64,000 nucleotides of DNA from Sulfurimonas sp. C5 (GCF_029872055.1 NZ_JARXNQ010000002.1:124001-188000); one strand, 5' to 3'. Shown: positions 1 through 8,487, counted from the first letter of the stretch. The notes: generated by a model from the letters alone, not told the origin. Numbers and translations are program-made.

Positions 1-2
1 TG

Positions 3-1058
3 GTTGATGTAGTAAAATCTGCTATCGATAAATATAAACTGTTTGAAGATGATTTTCACTTGATGCGCTTTATTACAGCACTGCAAAATTATCAAGATAT
101 TGAGGCACTGCTTTTTGAATATGAACGTCTTGAGATCTCTGCAGCGGCAAGTGACATCAGCGGGGTGAGGGTGCTTACTATCCATAAGTCTAAAGGTCTC
201 GAGTACGAGCACGTTATCGTGATGGACAGACTTAAAAAAGCTCCTGCACCTAGAGACAGCATCATTTACAAATATGAGGGAATTGAGCTGCAAAGTATCT
301 ACTTGCGTATTAAAAATAGAGATTTACTTGATCCTGAATACGCAGAAGCGCTTGCAAAAGAGAAAACTCTGATCGAAGAAGACAGTTTAAACGGTTTGTA
401 TGTTGCCTTTACAAGGGCGAGAGAAAACCTGTTTATCATCAAAAAAACAAAAGATTCCCTTTTTGACCTTTTGGAACTCTCAGACGGAAGTTTCGGCACT
501 TTAAAACTTGCACCAAAAGAGCAAAAAGCACCAGTAGTCTATGAAAAGATGAACTACCGAGACTTTTATTACGGCACGCAAGTTGAGATTTTGGCATATG
601 AAGAGGAGAAAGAGGAAGACTTAGCAAGTATCAACTTCGGTTTGGCAACCCACTATACTTTGGAGATGCTAGAGGAGTTTACTACAGAGTCATTGCCAAG
701 TGCGCTCTCTATGACGGAAAACAAATTCGGTTTTGCTTTAGAGGAACACGAGTTTGCCGAAATCGAAAAAAGAGTAAAACAGCTTTTAGAAAATAATCAG
801 TTTGCAGAACTTGTGCATGGTGAGTGTTACAAAGAAAAAGGGCTTAAATATAAAAATAATCTGCGTTATATAGACCTGCTTGTAAAAAAAGAGGACAAAT
901 GGATGATTATTGATTACAAGACGGGTGAACACTTTCACAAAGAATATATAAAACAGGTAAAAAGTTATATCAAAGCAGTTGAAGAGATTACAAATCAAGA
1001 GGTAGAAGGGTATTTGTGCTACCTCTTAAGTGATGATGTAAAGATCGTAAAAGTTTAG
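3..1058 (+). CDS. AddA/RecB-like helicase-nuclease, C-terminal part (5' end outside window)
   Basis: The reading frame is open from the first bases, so the start lies upstream of the window. Visible are the late UvrD-family helicase motifs (LTIHKSKGLEYEHVIV near residue 53 and LYVAFTRAREN near residue 123), followed by a C-terminal PD-(D/E)XK nuclease with the IDLLVKK...IIDYKTG core. This order matches the Campylobacterota RecB-like AddA subunit, which with AddB processes double-strand breaks for recombination. AddB is not in the window, so it should lie upstream or elsewhere. The stop overlaps the end of the convergent modC gene by 4 bp. Family call is firm; AddA versus another UvrD-nuclease fusion is an inference. 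Confidence 0.85.
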   Translation, partial: VDVVKSAIDKYKLFEDDFHLMRFITALQNYQDIEALLFEYERLEISAAASDISGVRVLTIHKSKGLEYEHVIVMDRLKKAPAPRDSIIYKYEGIELQSIYLRIKNRDLLDPEYAEALAKEKTLIEEDSLNGLYVAFTRARENLFIIKKTKDSLFDLLELSDGSFGTLKLAPKEQKAPVVYEKMNYRDFYYGTQVEILAYEEEKEEDLASINFGLATHYTLEMLEEFTTESLPSALSMTENKFGFALEEHEFAEIEKRVKQLLENNQFAELVHGECYKEKGLKYKNNLRYIDLLVKKEDKWMIIDYKTGEHFHKEYIKQVKSYIKAVEEITNQEVEGYLCYLLSDDVKIVKV

Positions 1059-1906
1059 TTGTTCAGCATCGGTGAAAATGCTTTTGTACTGACACTTAGC
1101 ACTTGACCTATTTGAAGATTTTTTACCTCTTCATCACTTACAACTACTTCCACAAGCTGTTGTCCGATCGAGATGACGGCAACATTGATGACATCCACCT
1201 TAATGATGTCTAAAAGCTCTCCGTGAAATGAAAATTTAGCACTTCCCTGTGTTTTTAAAAGGATATTTTTCGGTATACCGTCAGCTTCAATTGAACCGTG
1301 ATTCAATACTATGACACGAGAAGCTAAACGATAGATCTCACTTGGATCGTGACTTACCATGATCGTCGTAATGTTAAACTCTTTATGTAAGGCTAAAATC
1401 TCGTTTTGCAGTTTTGTACGCATTGTCGGATCTAGTGCTGAGAGCGGTTCATCAAGTAAAAGAATTTTTGGTCTGTTCATCAGTGATCGACACAGTGCCA
1501 CACGCTGCTTTTGCCCACCGCTGAGTTGGTTTGGCAGTCTGTCTTGAAGTTCTGTCAGTTCCGTTACTTCTAAAAGATGTTCTGCAAGTTCTCTGTCTTT
1601 TTGAACAAATAGAAGGTTCTCAAGTACACTCATATTAGGAAAAAGTGCATAGTCTTGAAATACAAAACCTATCTCTCTCTTTTGCGGTGGTAATTTGTGT
1701 TTTTGATCTAGCCAGCTGTTTTGATCGACAGTAATATTTCCCTGTGCTTCTTCAAGACCGGCAAGAATTCTAAGCAGTGTCGTTTTACCGCTCCCGCTTT
1801 TTCCACTGAGGGCTACAAACTCCCCTTGTTTGATGTTGAGATCCACAAGGAGCTGCATATCTCCCTGAGAGCCTTGAAGTTGTTTAGTTATATTTAATTG
1901 AACCAT
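1055..1906 (-). CDS. modC: Molybdate ABC transporter ATP-binding protein ModC
   Basis: A 283-residue ABC ATPase with Walker A GKSGSGKTT near residue 36, signature LSGGQKQR near 128, Walker B ILLLDEPLSALDP near 148 and switch histidine in MVSHDPSE. Residues from about 220 form a TOBE-type regulatory domain, typical of ModC and related oxyanion transporters. It should hydrolyse ATP on the cytoplasmic side to import molybdate or tungstate. It overlaps modB by one base and closes the porin-TOBE-modB-modC operon. Tungstate or sulfate specificity cannot be excluded from sequence, but the neighbouring TOBE protein favours molybdate. Confidence 0.88.
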   Translation of the reverse strand: MVQLNITKQLQGSQGDMQLLVDLNIKQGEFVALSGKSGSGKTTLLRILAGLEEAQGNITVDQNSWLDQKHKLPPQKREIGFVFQDYALFPNMSVLENLLFVQKDRELAEHLLEVTELTELQDRLPNQLSGGQKQRVALCRSLMNRPKILLLDEPLSALDPTMRTKLQNEILALHKEFNITTIMVSHDPSEIYRLASRVIVLNHGSIEADGIPKNILLKTQGSAKFSFHGELLDIIKVDVINVAVISIGQQLVEVVVSDEEVKNLQIGQVLSVSTKAFSPMLNN

Positions 1907-2589
1907 TAATGTATACCGATCTTCTTTTGATATCTGCGATTAAAAATATAAACACTTAACAGTACTACAAAGCTAATAGTAACCATTATTGCCGAATAGA
2001 TATGAGCCATTGAATAGTCCATAATCTCTACCATTTCATAGATCGCAACTGATGCAACCTTCGTCTCACCAGGAATACTTCCACCAACCATAAGTACGAC
2101 ACCAAACTCACCTACAGTATGAGCAAATGTGACTATTAGAGCAGTAAGGAGTGCCGGCTTGATATTTGGCAATGCTACATATAAAAGAGTTTGAGTTTTG
2201 TTTTTTCCAGCTATATAACTTGCTTCAATCATGTTTTTATTTAAAGATTCAAATCCACCTTGTAAAGGTTGGAGCATAAATGGCATAGAATAAAAAGCAC
2301 TTGCAATCACTAAACCGGTAAATGAAAACACAAGTTTTACATCAAAAACATTTTCAAAGAAAGCGCCTATAGGTGAATTTTGTGAGAGTGCCACTAAAAG
2401 ATAAAACCCGAGTACGGAAGGTGGCAGCACTATAGGAAGAGCCGTTACACTTTCTAAAAATGGTTTGATTTTCGAGCGGGTTTGCGAAAGATACCATGCA
2501 AAAGGAAGTGAGATTACAAACAGCACCAATGTTGTAATAGCTGCAAGTTTAAACGAAAGAAAAAATGGTTCAAAATCAATACCGAACAT
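1906..2589 (-). CDS. modB: Molybdate ABC transporter permease ModB
   Basis: A 227-residue integral membrane protein with about five or six hydrophobic segments. It carries the inner-membrane EAA-type loop EASYIAGKNKTQTLLYVALP that contacts the ATPase, followed by HTVGEFGVVLMVGGSIPGET, a stretch strongly characteristic of ModB. It forms the translocation pore for molybdate. It lies 3 bp after the TOBE gene and overlaps modC by one base, so the genes are translationally coupled. No periplasmic binding protein ModA is encoded next to it, which is unusual. Confidence 0.9.
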   Translation of the reverse strand: MFGIDFEPFFLSFKLAAITTLVLFVISLPFAWYLSQTRSKIKPFLESVTALPIVLPPSVLGFYLLVALSQNSPIGAFFENVFDVKLVFSFTGLVIASAFYSMPFMLQPLQGGFESLNKNMIEASYIAGKNKTQTLLYVALPNIKPALLTALIVTFAHTVGEFGVVLMVGGSIPGETKVASVAIYEMVEIMDYSMAHIYSAIMVTISFVVLLSVYIFNRRYQKKIGIH

Positions 2590-2592
2590 CTA

Positions 2593-2988
2593 TTACTCCA
2601 CTAAAGAAAGAGAAAGGTCACTTTCATTAATGAATGCATAGACTATTCCCCTCTCTTGTAAATTGAGTTTTTTTGCCTGTTTAGTTGTAATCATAGATTC
2701 TAAAATAATACCTGAAAAATCAAGTTTAAGCGTTGTTAAAACACTGCCGTAATTGATCGAGAGTATAGTCGTTTTCAACTGGTTTGCAATACTGATATCG
2801 CTGTTTTTCTCTCGAGAGATAATAATATTTGTAGACTTTACATAAAGCTGTACTTTTGTGCCCACTTGGATGTGGGGAGTAAGCTCCAAGGAGATCATGG
2901 AGAGTGTATGCTCTTTACATAAAAGTTGGACACGGTGAAGAGTTTGAATGGACTCTATCTCAGTGATCTCAGCTATAAAGTTACTCAT
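2593..2988 (-). CDS. Di-TOBE (Mop-like) molybdate-binding protein
   Basis: A 131-residue protein built of two TOBE-like repeats of about 60 residues, each with the pattern of a hydrophobic strand, a VKSTNIIIS or AFINESDLSLSL ligand-loop end, and a central I-x-x-I-x-x-G motif (TTILSINYGS). There is no DNA-binding helix-turn-helix, so it is not a full ModE. Proteins of this type bind molybdate or tungstate and act as stores or buffers, or as detached ModE ligand domains. The start has AGGA nine bases upstream, placed directly on the porin stop codon, showing tight coupling. It may buffer oxyanion in the cytoplasm for the transporter encoded downstream. Confidence 0.75.
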   Translation of the reverse strand: MSNFIAEITEIESIQTLHRVQLLCKEHTLSMISLELTPHIQVGTKVQLYVKSTNIIISREKNSDISIANQLKTTILSINYGSVLTTLKLDFSGIILESMITTKQAKKLNLQERGIVYAFINESDLSLSLVE

Positions 2989-2996
2989 ATGGTTTC

Positions 2997-4463
2997 CTAG
3001 AATGTATAATTTAACTCTAATCTCGAGTCAATAAAATCTGTTTTAGTCTTGTCATCTTTAATGTAGTCGTTATAACCAAGTCTAAAACGGTATTGGAACT
3101 GAGGAGCTGATGCCAGGTTTTTAATATATCCGAAATAGTAAAACATTTTATCACTTTCTGACTTTGTTTTATCTCCGTCTACATATAAAACAGATGTTTG
3201 GAAAAATCCGTTTTTGTAAATACCTGTTTTGTTATCACCTTTTACAAGTTCAAGTCTATAGCTTTTTGTATTTGCTCTCCAGTTATAAATACCCATACTT
3301 CTTGTATAGCCTGCAGTCGGGAAACCTCTCCATGGAGTTACAAGATCCGCTTTATCTAAAATATTTGTATATCCTAAATTGATTTTATAATCATCAATTT
3401 TTGTTACGATTCTCGCTGCAATCATATCCGCTTTTAAAGAGTTAGGACTCTTATATCCGCTTGTGCTTCCAGTAAGTGAAGCGCCGCCGACAGCACCTGC
3501 ACCGTTATCAAACTGGTGGATATATCTCACACCCGGAGTAACAGAAAAACCTCCAAGGTTCATATTGTAGTTTACTTCACCCATTGTTTGTGAGAGAAGT
3601 TCAGGAACTACGTACGATGCAAAATTGATTTGTAGATCTTTTACAGAGTTGTTTTGAAAATCAAGTACGATAAGCGGTGCACTTGTTGATTTTCCTGCTG
3701 TGCTTAATGCTGTATATGTTAAACCTTTATGCATTGCCGAATCATCATTTTGATTCCATTCAGGATGAATTGATGATGAAGAACTTGCATCACCGTACAT
3801 TAAAACCGAATGTGAATCTTGATGATCTCTAAGTTTTTGTTTAGCAAGGTAAGCAACTTTTAGTTTTGAATCTTGAATATCTTTTGACTCAATAACAACA
3901 CCGTCAAAACTGTTTGGAATCATTTTTGTATCATTAGACTTTGTATAAAAAGTTTCAACAAGTTGTCTACCTGCAATTAGTTTTGTTTTTGAAATTTTAT
4001 ACGCAATATTTGCTTGAGCAAATGTATAAAGAGATTTTGAACCAGTATTTACATAGTTAAAACGGCTGAATAGATCTTTACCTGCTTTAATAGTATTTAC
4101 ATTATCCTGTGTTTCACTAAAAAAAGCACGTGCACCATATCCTGCTATTGTAAAATCAAAACCATTATAGTCTGCACTTTTGTAAACAAGACTAGCACCT
4201 AGTCCACTAATAAAATGAGTGTTGCTTGTAGAGTCATCGTACCAAAAGTAGAAATTGTTATTACGTAGTCTTCCATAAAAATTTCCTTCTTTAAGCATAT
4301 CAGTCAAACTATTCGCTTTTTTTTGTTTCTCAAAATAGACCATTTGTCCATTTGCTTTAATCGCAGAACGAACTTCAGGTTCATTTGCTTGAAGAGCACC
4401 AGATAAGAGTGCGATAGATGTGATTGTACTTAATAAGTGTAGTTTTTTCTTTATTATAAACAT
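2997..4463 (-). CDS. OprD-like outer-membrane porin heading the mod operon
   Basis: The chosen start (4463) has AGGA eight bases upstream; a longer TTG-start reading to 4502 lacks one. The 488-residue protein has a signal peptide (FIIKKKLHLL...SGALQANEP) and ends in NYTF with a C-terminal phenylalanine, the usual signal for barrel insertion. Conserved blocks include FYGRLRNN near residue 70, KAGKDLFSRFN, GRQLVETFYTKSNDTKMIP, EQKLRDH-like KQKLRDH and PWRGFPTAGYTRSMGIYNW. The same blocks occur in the porin at 60469, so the two are paralogues. Position at the head of an operon with mod genes suggests passage of molybdate across the outer membrane; that is inference. Confidence 0.82.
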   Translation of the reverse strand: MFIIKKKLHLLSTITSIALLSGALQANEPEVRSAIKANGQMVYFEKQKKANSLTDMLKEGNFYGRLRNNNFYFWYDDSTSNTHFISGLGASLVYKSADYNGFDFTIAGYGARAFFSETQDNVNTIKAGKDLFSRFNYVNTGSKSLYTFAQANIAYKISKTKLIAGRQLVETFYTKSNDTKMIPNSFDGVVIESKDIQDSKLKVAYLAKQKLRDHQDSHSVLMYGDASSSSSIHPEWNQNDDSAMHKGLTYTALSTAGKSTSAPLIVLDFQNNSVKDLQINFASYVVPELLSQTMGEVNYNMNLGGFSVTPGVRYIHQFDNGAGAVGGASLTGSTSGYKSPNSLKADMIAARIVTKIDDYKINLGYTNILDKADLVTPWRGFPTAGYTRSMGIYNWRANTKSYRLELVKGDNKTGIYKNGFFQTSVLYVDGDKTKSESDKMFYYFGYIKNLASAPQFQYRFRLGYNDYIKDDKTKTDFIDSRLELNYTF

Positions 4464-4490
4464 ATCGTGTCCTATATAGAGGTAATTTTT

Positions 4491-4558
4491 CGTAGTATAC
4501 AAAAAAATATAACGATATTGTAAAAAAGTTCATTATATCTTTTAAAATATAACGATAT
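4491..4558 (-). promoter_or_regulatory. Tandem ModE-like operators overlapping -10 boxes of the porin-mod operon
   Basis: Two copies of AAAATATAACGATAT (4504-4518 and 4544-4558) lie exactly 40 bp apart. Each is the right half of an imperfect dyad with an 8-bp spacer: CGTAGTAT-N8-ATATAACG at 4491-4514 and CATTATAT-N8-ATATAACG at 4531-4554. This matches, as I recall it, the layout of the E. coli modA operator (CGTTATAT-N8-ACATAACG). Read leftward, each left half contains a -10-like hexamer (TATACT, TATAAT), so a bound repressor would block initiation. A third inverted half-site ATATCGT sits at 4462-4468, over the porin start. Spacings of 40 and 50 bp place all sites on one DNA face. Confidence 0.6.
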
Positions 4559-4629
4559 GTTACAATTTGTAATATTGGTGATTTTTGAGTATAATTTTAG
4601 AGAAAATCACTACAGCTTAATGAAAACTG

Positions 4630-4665
4630 AAATTAAGTAAAACTTTATTAAAAATTACTTAATTT
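4630..4665 (+). repeat. AT-rich inverted repeat in the region before rplM
   Basis: AAATTAAGTAA at 4630-4640 and TTACTTAATTT at 4655-4665 form an 11-bp perfect dyad with a 14-nt loop. It could be a weak RNA hairpin or a protein-binding dyad. It lies between the divergent porin and rplM promoters; there is no evidence for a specific partner. Confidence 0.45.
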
Positions 4666-4689
4666 AAACAAAATATAAGTTTTTATGAC

Positions 4690-4695
4690 TATACT
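4690..4695 (+). promoter_or_regulatory. Possible -10 element for rplM-rpsI
   Basis: TATACT lies 37 bases before the rplM start and is preceded by a T-rich stretch, as is typical of Campylobacterota housekeeping promoters that lack a clear -35 box. Weak evidence from sequence alone. Confidence 0.35.
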
Positions 4696-4731
4696 TCCAC
4701 CACTAAAATATAAAACTTGAAAGGTTCAAGA

Positions 4732-5154
4732 ATGAAATTTACTAAAATTGCTTCTGCTGAACAAATCGATCAAAAATGGGTTTTAATCGATGCAGAGGGT
4801 AAAACTTTTGGTCGTTTAATCACTGAAGTTGCAACTATCCTTCGTGGTAAAAACAAACCTTGTTATACTCCAAATATTGACTGTGGTGACTATGTAGTTA
4901 TCATCAACGCTTCTAAAGCTACATTCAAAGGTTTAGACAAAATTGCTAACAAAGAGTACCACTCACACTCTGGTTACTTCGGTAGCACAAAAAGCGTTAA
5001 AATGACTGAGCTTTTAGAGAAAAACCCTGAGAAACTATACAAATTAGCTACTCGCGGTATGCTTCCTAAAACTAAGCTTGGTGCAAAAATGCTTAAAAAA
5101 TTAAAAGTTTATGCAGGTGCTGAACATCCTCACACTGCACAAATTGCTAAGTAA
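4732..5154 (+). CDS. rplM: 50S ribosomal protein L13
   Basis: A 140-residue protein with the L13 signatures [19 protein letters not shown] near the start, [20 protein letters not shown] and [22 protein letters not shown] near the end. It binds 23S rRNA early in large-subunit assembly. The start was set at ATG 4732 rather than the upstream in-frame TTG at 4717, since the family begins with the MKFTK-type N terminus and TTG would only add a read-through of the leader. It is followed 11 bp later by rpsI, the conserved partner in nearly all bacteria. Confidence 0.98.
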   Translation: MKFTKIASAEQIDQKWVLIDAEGKTFGRLITEVATILRGKNKPCYTPNIDCGDYVVIINASKATFKGLDKIANKEYHSHSGYFGSTKSVKMTELLEKNPEKLYKLATRGMLPKTKLGAKMLKKLKVYAGAEHPHTAQIAK

Positions 5155-5165
5155 GGACTAATATA

Positions 5166-5558
5166 ATGGCAAACAAAATTTATGCAACAGGTCGTCGTAA
5201 GAGCTCAGTAGCAAAAGTATGGTTAACTCCAGGTAGCGGTAAAATCACTGTAAACGGTCTTTCTTTAGATGCGTTTTTAGGTGGTCTTGAAGCGAAAAAA
5301 CTTCGTGTAAAACAACCATTAAACATTACTAAACAAGATGAAGCTGTAGATATCGTAGCAACTACTTTAGGTGGTGGTTTCGGTGGTCAAGCTGACGCAC
5401 TTCGTCACGGAATTTCTCGTGCTTTAGTAAAATTTAACCCAGAGTTAAAAGCTATCCTTAAACCTGAAGGTATGATGACTCGTGATTCACGTGTTGTTGA
5501 ACGTAAAAAACCAGGTAAAAGAAAAGCACGTCGTTCTCGCCAGTTCTCAAAACGTTAA
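5166..5558 (+). CDS. rpsI: 30S ribosomal protein S9
   Basis: A 130-residue protein with the S9 N terminus [15 protein letters not shown] and the invariant basic C terminus [16 protein letters not shown], whose last residues reach the P-site tRNA. The [18 protein letters not shown] segment is also diagnostic. It is co-transcribed with rplM and followed by a hairpin terminator. Confidence 0.98.
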   Translation: MANKIYATGRRKSSVAKVWLTPGSGKITVNGLSLDAFLGGLEAKKLRVKQPLNITKQDEAVDIVATTLGGGFGGQADALRHGISRALVKFNPELKAILKPEGMMTRDSRVVERKKPGKRKARRSRQFSKR

Positions 5559-5579
5559 TCGTTTTTTCGAACACTTTTC

Positions 5580-5603
5580 TATCCAGAGGATTTTCTCTGG
5601 ATA
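5580..5603 (+). terminator. Intrinsic terminator after rpsI
   Basis: TATCCAGAG and CTCTGGATA form a perfect 9-bp stem around a 6-nt GATTTT loop, 21 bases after the rpsI stop. A pyrimidine-rich, T-containing tract (TCCTTTCTTTCTATTTTCC) follows. Confidence 0.7.
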
Positions 5604-5651
5604 TCCTTTCTTTCTATTTTCCCTTTTAAATTTTTTGTATATAATTCTCCA

Positions 5652-7148
5652 ATGAAATTTCTTATAATATTTATTTTTACATTTAATCTATTAGCATCAA
5701 CACTTCATCTTGCAACTTCAGCAAACCCTTCAAGGCTGAATCCTTTACTTGCAACAGACTCTAGCTCAGGAGAGATAGCGGGTTTTATTTTCAATGGACT
5801 TCTCAAATATGACAAAGATAACAAAGAGATAATTGGCGATCTGGCAAAAAATTATTATTTCAAAGATAATAAAACACTGGTATTTGAGTTGAAGCATGGA
5901 GTAAAGTGGCATGATGGTGAAGAGTTCACCGCCAAAGATGTCCTCTTTACTTATAAAACTTTGATCTCAGATAAAATATCTTCACCATATAGCGCAGGAT
6001 TTAGATTTGTTTCAGATGTAAAAGTTCTCGATAAATATACAGTTGAAGTCAAATATACAAAACCTTATTTCAAAGCATTAGAGACTTGGATGATGGGTAT
6101 AATCCCCGAACATATTTTAAAAGATGACCAAAATATTATGAATTCTAAGTTCAATACTCATCCAATTGGAACAGGAGCTTATAAACTTGAGAAGCTGGAG
6201 TTTTCTAAAGACATTGAACTGAGTGCTTTTGATGAATACTTTGAAGGCCGGGCAAAAATTGACAAGATTGCTTTTCATGTGATTGCAGATTCAATGACAA
6301 GTTTTTTGATGCTGAAATCTGCAAAGCTTGACCTTGGTTCACTTGAACCAATGGCGTATGAAAGACAATTAAACAAAGAGTTCTTCGAGAAGTTTAATAT
6401 TTATGAAAAGATCGCTTTATCATATACATATTTAGGGTTTAACCTAAGAAAAAAGAAGTTTCAAGACCCCAATGTTCGTAAAGCACTTTCTCTAGCAATT
6501 AACAGACAAGAACTTGTAGATATTCTTTTTTTTCAACATGCAAAAGTTTGTACAGGACCTTTTTTACCTGGTAGTGCAGCGTTTAACGAAAACGTAAAAG
6601 CACCGAAACAAGATATAAATGAAGCAAAACGCTTACTCAAAAGTGCAGGCTATGATGAGAAAAACCCTTTTACTTTTGAGATCGCAACATCCAATTCAAG
6701 TTCTATAAGACCATATGCGGCAGAGATCCTACAGAACCAGTTAGCTCGTGCTGGGGTTATTGTAAAACTGCGTGTAATGGAGTGGCAGGCTTTTTTAAAC
6801 ACTGTCGTTTTCCCGCATAAGTTTGACACGGTACTACTTGGATGGGGATTATCACCTACACCGGATCCATATATGTTCTGGCATAGCGATAACGATAAAG
6901 TAGGCGGTTTTAATCTTGTAGGGTATAAAAATAAAAAGATTGATTCGATGATTGAAAAAACTCAGTCTATGGTTGACAGAGAAGCATTGGCAAAAAGCTG
7001 GCAGGAAATGTTTTCTATCATCACCCATGACAATCCGTATCTTTTTTTATATATTCCAAACTCGATAACAGCAGTAAATAAAGATATTAAAAACATTAAG
7101 CCTGCACTAGGCGGTATATGGCACAACTATATAGAATGGGAGAAATAA
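5652..7148 (+). CDS. Periplasmic solute-binding protein, family 5 (peptide/nickel type)
   Basis: A 498-residue protein with a signal peptide (KFLIIFIFTFNLLAS) and the full SBP_bac_5 fold: NPSRLNPLLATDSSSGEIAGFIFNGL near residue 25, LKHGVKWHDGEEFTAKDVLFT near 80, and a conserved HPIGTGAYKL block near 170. Such proteins deliver oligopeptides, dipeptides, nickel chelates or other organics to an ABC permease. No permease or ATPase genes are adjacent, so the partner is encoded elsewhere. The HAD gene starts two bases after its stop, so the two are co-transcribed. The ligand cannot be read from sequence. Confidence 0.85.
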   Translation: MKFLIIFIFTFNLLASTLHLATSANPSRLNPLLATDSSSGEIAGFIFNGLLKYDKDNKEIIGDLAKNYYFKDNKTLVFELKHGVKWHDGEEFTAKDVLFTYKTLISDKISSPYSAGFRFVSDVKVLDKYTVEVKYTKPYFKALETWMMGIIPEHILKDDQNIMNSKFNTHPIGTGAYKLEKLEFSKDIELSAFDEYFEGRAKIDKIAFHVIADSMTSFLMLKSAKLDLGSLEPMAYERQLNKEFFEKFNIYEKIALSYTYLGFNLRKKKFQDPNVRKALSLAINRQELVDILFFQHAKVCTGPFLPGSAAFNENVKAPKQDINEAKRLLKSAGYDEKNPFTFEIATSNSSSIRPYAAEILQNQLARAGVIVKLRVMEWQAFLNTVVFPHKFDTVLLGWGLSPTPDPYMFWHSDNDKVGGFNLVGYKNKKIDSMIEKTQSMVDREALAKSWQEMFSIITHDNPYLFLYIPNSITAVNKDIKNIKPALGGIWHNYIEWEK

Positions 7149-7149
7149 T

Positions 7150-7797
7150 TTGATAATACTTTTTGATTTGGACGGAACCCTTATAGATTCTACAGAAGCT
7201 ATTTTAGAAGGTTTCCATCATTCATTTGAAACTCATAATCATACTCATCCGAGTGATGAAGAGATCAAAGCACTTATCGGACATCCCTTAGATGTAATGT
7301 TTGCCGAGCTTGGAGCACCAGAGGAAAAGGTATGGGATTTTGTAGATACTTATAAAGAACATTATAGAAAAATTTCTACTCAAAAAACGGAACTTTTACC
7401 TTTGGCAAGAGAAGCAATATTATTAGCGAGCGAATTTGCCGAACTGGGTATCGTGACAACAAAAACAGGTAAATATTCTAGAGTTTTAATGGAACATTTT
7501 GGCGTAATGGATAAATTTCGAGTATTAATCGGGCGTGAAGATGTAGAAAATCCAAAACCTCACGCCGAACCTATTCAAAAAGCTTTGTCTGCTTTCGAAG
7601 ATATAACAACTAAAGATATCTGGATGATCGGTGATACGGAATTAGACCTCATAAGTGCGCAGAATGCCTTGGTTAACGGGATTGGTGTGTTGTGTGGATA
7701 CGGTATGGAAAATACCCTAAAACAATATACTTCAACAATATTTAATAACTCTCTTGAAGCTATAGAATATTTAAAGCGTGTAAAAGAAACACACTAA
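7150..7797 (+). CDS. HAD-superfamily phosphatase, phosphoglycolate phosphatase-like
   Basis: A 215-residue HAD hydrolase starting with TTG, with motif I FDLDGTLIDS (nucleophile and acid/base Asp), motif II VTTKTG, a lysine in NPKPHAEP and motif III IGDTELDL. The helical cap between residues 15 and 80 is the C1 type of Gph/PpaX enzymes. It may remove phosphate from 2-phosphoglycolate or a related metabolite. The TTG start at 7150 is the only one that keeps the conserved N-terminal strand; it sits one base after the preceding stop, so translation is probably coupled. Confidence 0.82.
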   Translation: MIILFDLDGTLIDSTEAILEGFHHSFETHNHTHPSDEEIKALIGHPLDVMFAELGAPEEKVWDFVDTYKEHYRKISTQKTELLPLAREAILLASEFAELGIVTTKTGKYSRVLMEHFGVMDKFRVLIGREDVENPKPHAEPIQKALSAFEDITTKDIWMIGDTELDLISAQNALVNGIGVLCGYGMENTLKQYTSTIFNNSLEAIEYLKRVKETH

Positions 7798-7878
7798 AAA
7801 CTTGTAAACTAATATATATTATATTTTCAAGCTATATTTAAGTGCATCTTCTCTAAAATACTACCATCTAAAAGTATT

Positions 7879-7898
7879 GAGAAAAGTCAGCTTTTCTC
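7879..7898 (+). promoter_or_regulatory. Leader hairpin ahead of the por operon
   Basis: GAGAAAAG-TCAG-CTTTTCTC is a perfect 8-bp stem with a 4-nt loop that ends 12 bases before the AAGGAG ribosome-binding site of porC. No U-run follows, so it is more likely a 5'-end stabiliser or regulatory structure than a terminator. Confidence 0.45.
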
Positions 7899-7919
7899 GG
7901 GAAAGATTAAGGAGAATTT

Positions 7920-8477
7920 ATGCTAGAAATCAGATGGCATAGTCGTGCTGGTCAAGGTGCCGTTACAGGTGCTAAAGGTTTAGCGGACGTTATTTCTACA
8001 ACTGGTAAACATGTACAGGCATTCGCATTTTATGGTTCGGCAAAACGCGGTGCGGCAATGACTGCATATAATCGTGTTGATGACAGTGTGATTATGAATC
8101 ACGAGAAATACATGGAACCTGATTATGTATTAGTGATCGACCCGGCATTAGTTTACACATCTGATGTAACTATCAACCATAAAGATACAACAAAGTATAT
8201 TATTACAACTCACATGACTACTGAAGAGTTAAAAGCTTCTCAACCAAAATTAGCTGATAAAGAAGTTTATACTGTTGACTGTATCAAAATTGCACAAGAA
8301 ACAATCGGTCGTCCTATCCCAAATACACCGATGTTAGGTGCATTAATGAAGATTTCTGGTATGTATGATATAGAGTTCTTTAAAGAAAGTATGATAAGAG
8401 TTCTTGCAAAATTACCACAAAAAATTGTTGATGCAAATATGATCGCTATTCAGCGTGCATATGATGAAGTAAAATAA
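7920..8477 (+). CDS. porC: Pyruvate:ferredoxin (flavodoxin) oxidoreductase, gamma subunit
   Basis: A 185-residue 2-oxoacid oxidoreductase gamma subunit, beginning with the typical IRWHSRAGQGAVTGAKGLA motif and containing FAFYGSAKRGAAMTAYNRV. It forms part of the enzyme that interconverts pyruvate with acetyl-CoA and CO2 using low-potential electron carriers. Start ATG has AAGGAG at the proper distance. It begins the por operon gamma-delta-alpha-beta, the same order as Helicobacter porCDAB. In an autotroph using the reductive TCA cycle this enzyme would run as pyruvate synthase. Confidence 0.93.
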   Translation: MLEIRWHSRAGQGAVTGAKGLADVISTTGKHVQAFAFYGSAKRGAAMTAYNRVDDSVIMNHEKYMEPDYVLVIDPALVYTSDVTINHKDTTKYIITTHMTTEELKASQPKLADKEVYTVDCIKIAQETIGRPIPNTPMLGALMKISGMYDIEFFKESMIRVLAKLPQKIVDANMIAIQRAYDEVK

Positions 8478-8487
8478 GGAGCGTATA

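Noticed and set aside
2593-2988. Calling the TOBE protein ModE
   Set aside because: There is no N-terminal winged helix; the protein consists only of two TOBE-like repeats, so it cannot be the DNA-binding regulator for the operators upstream.
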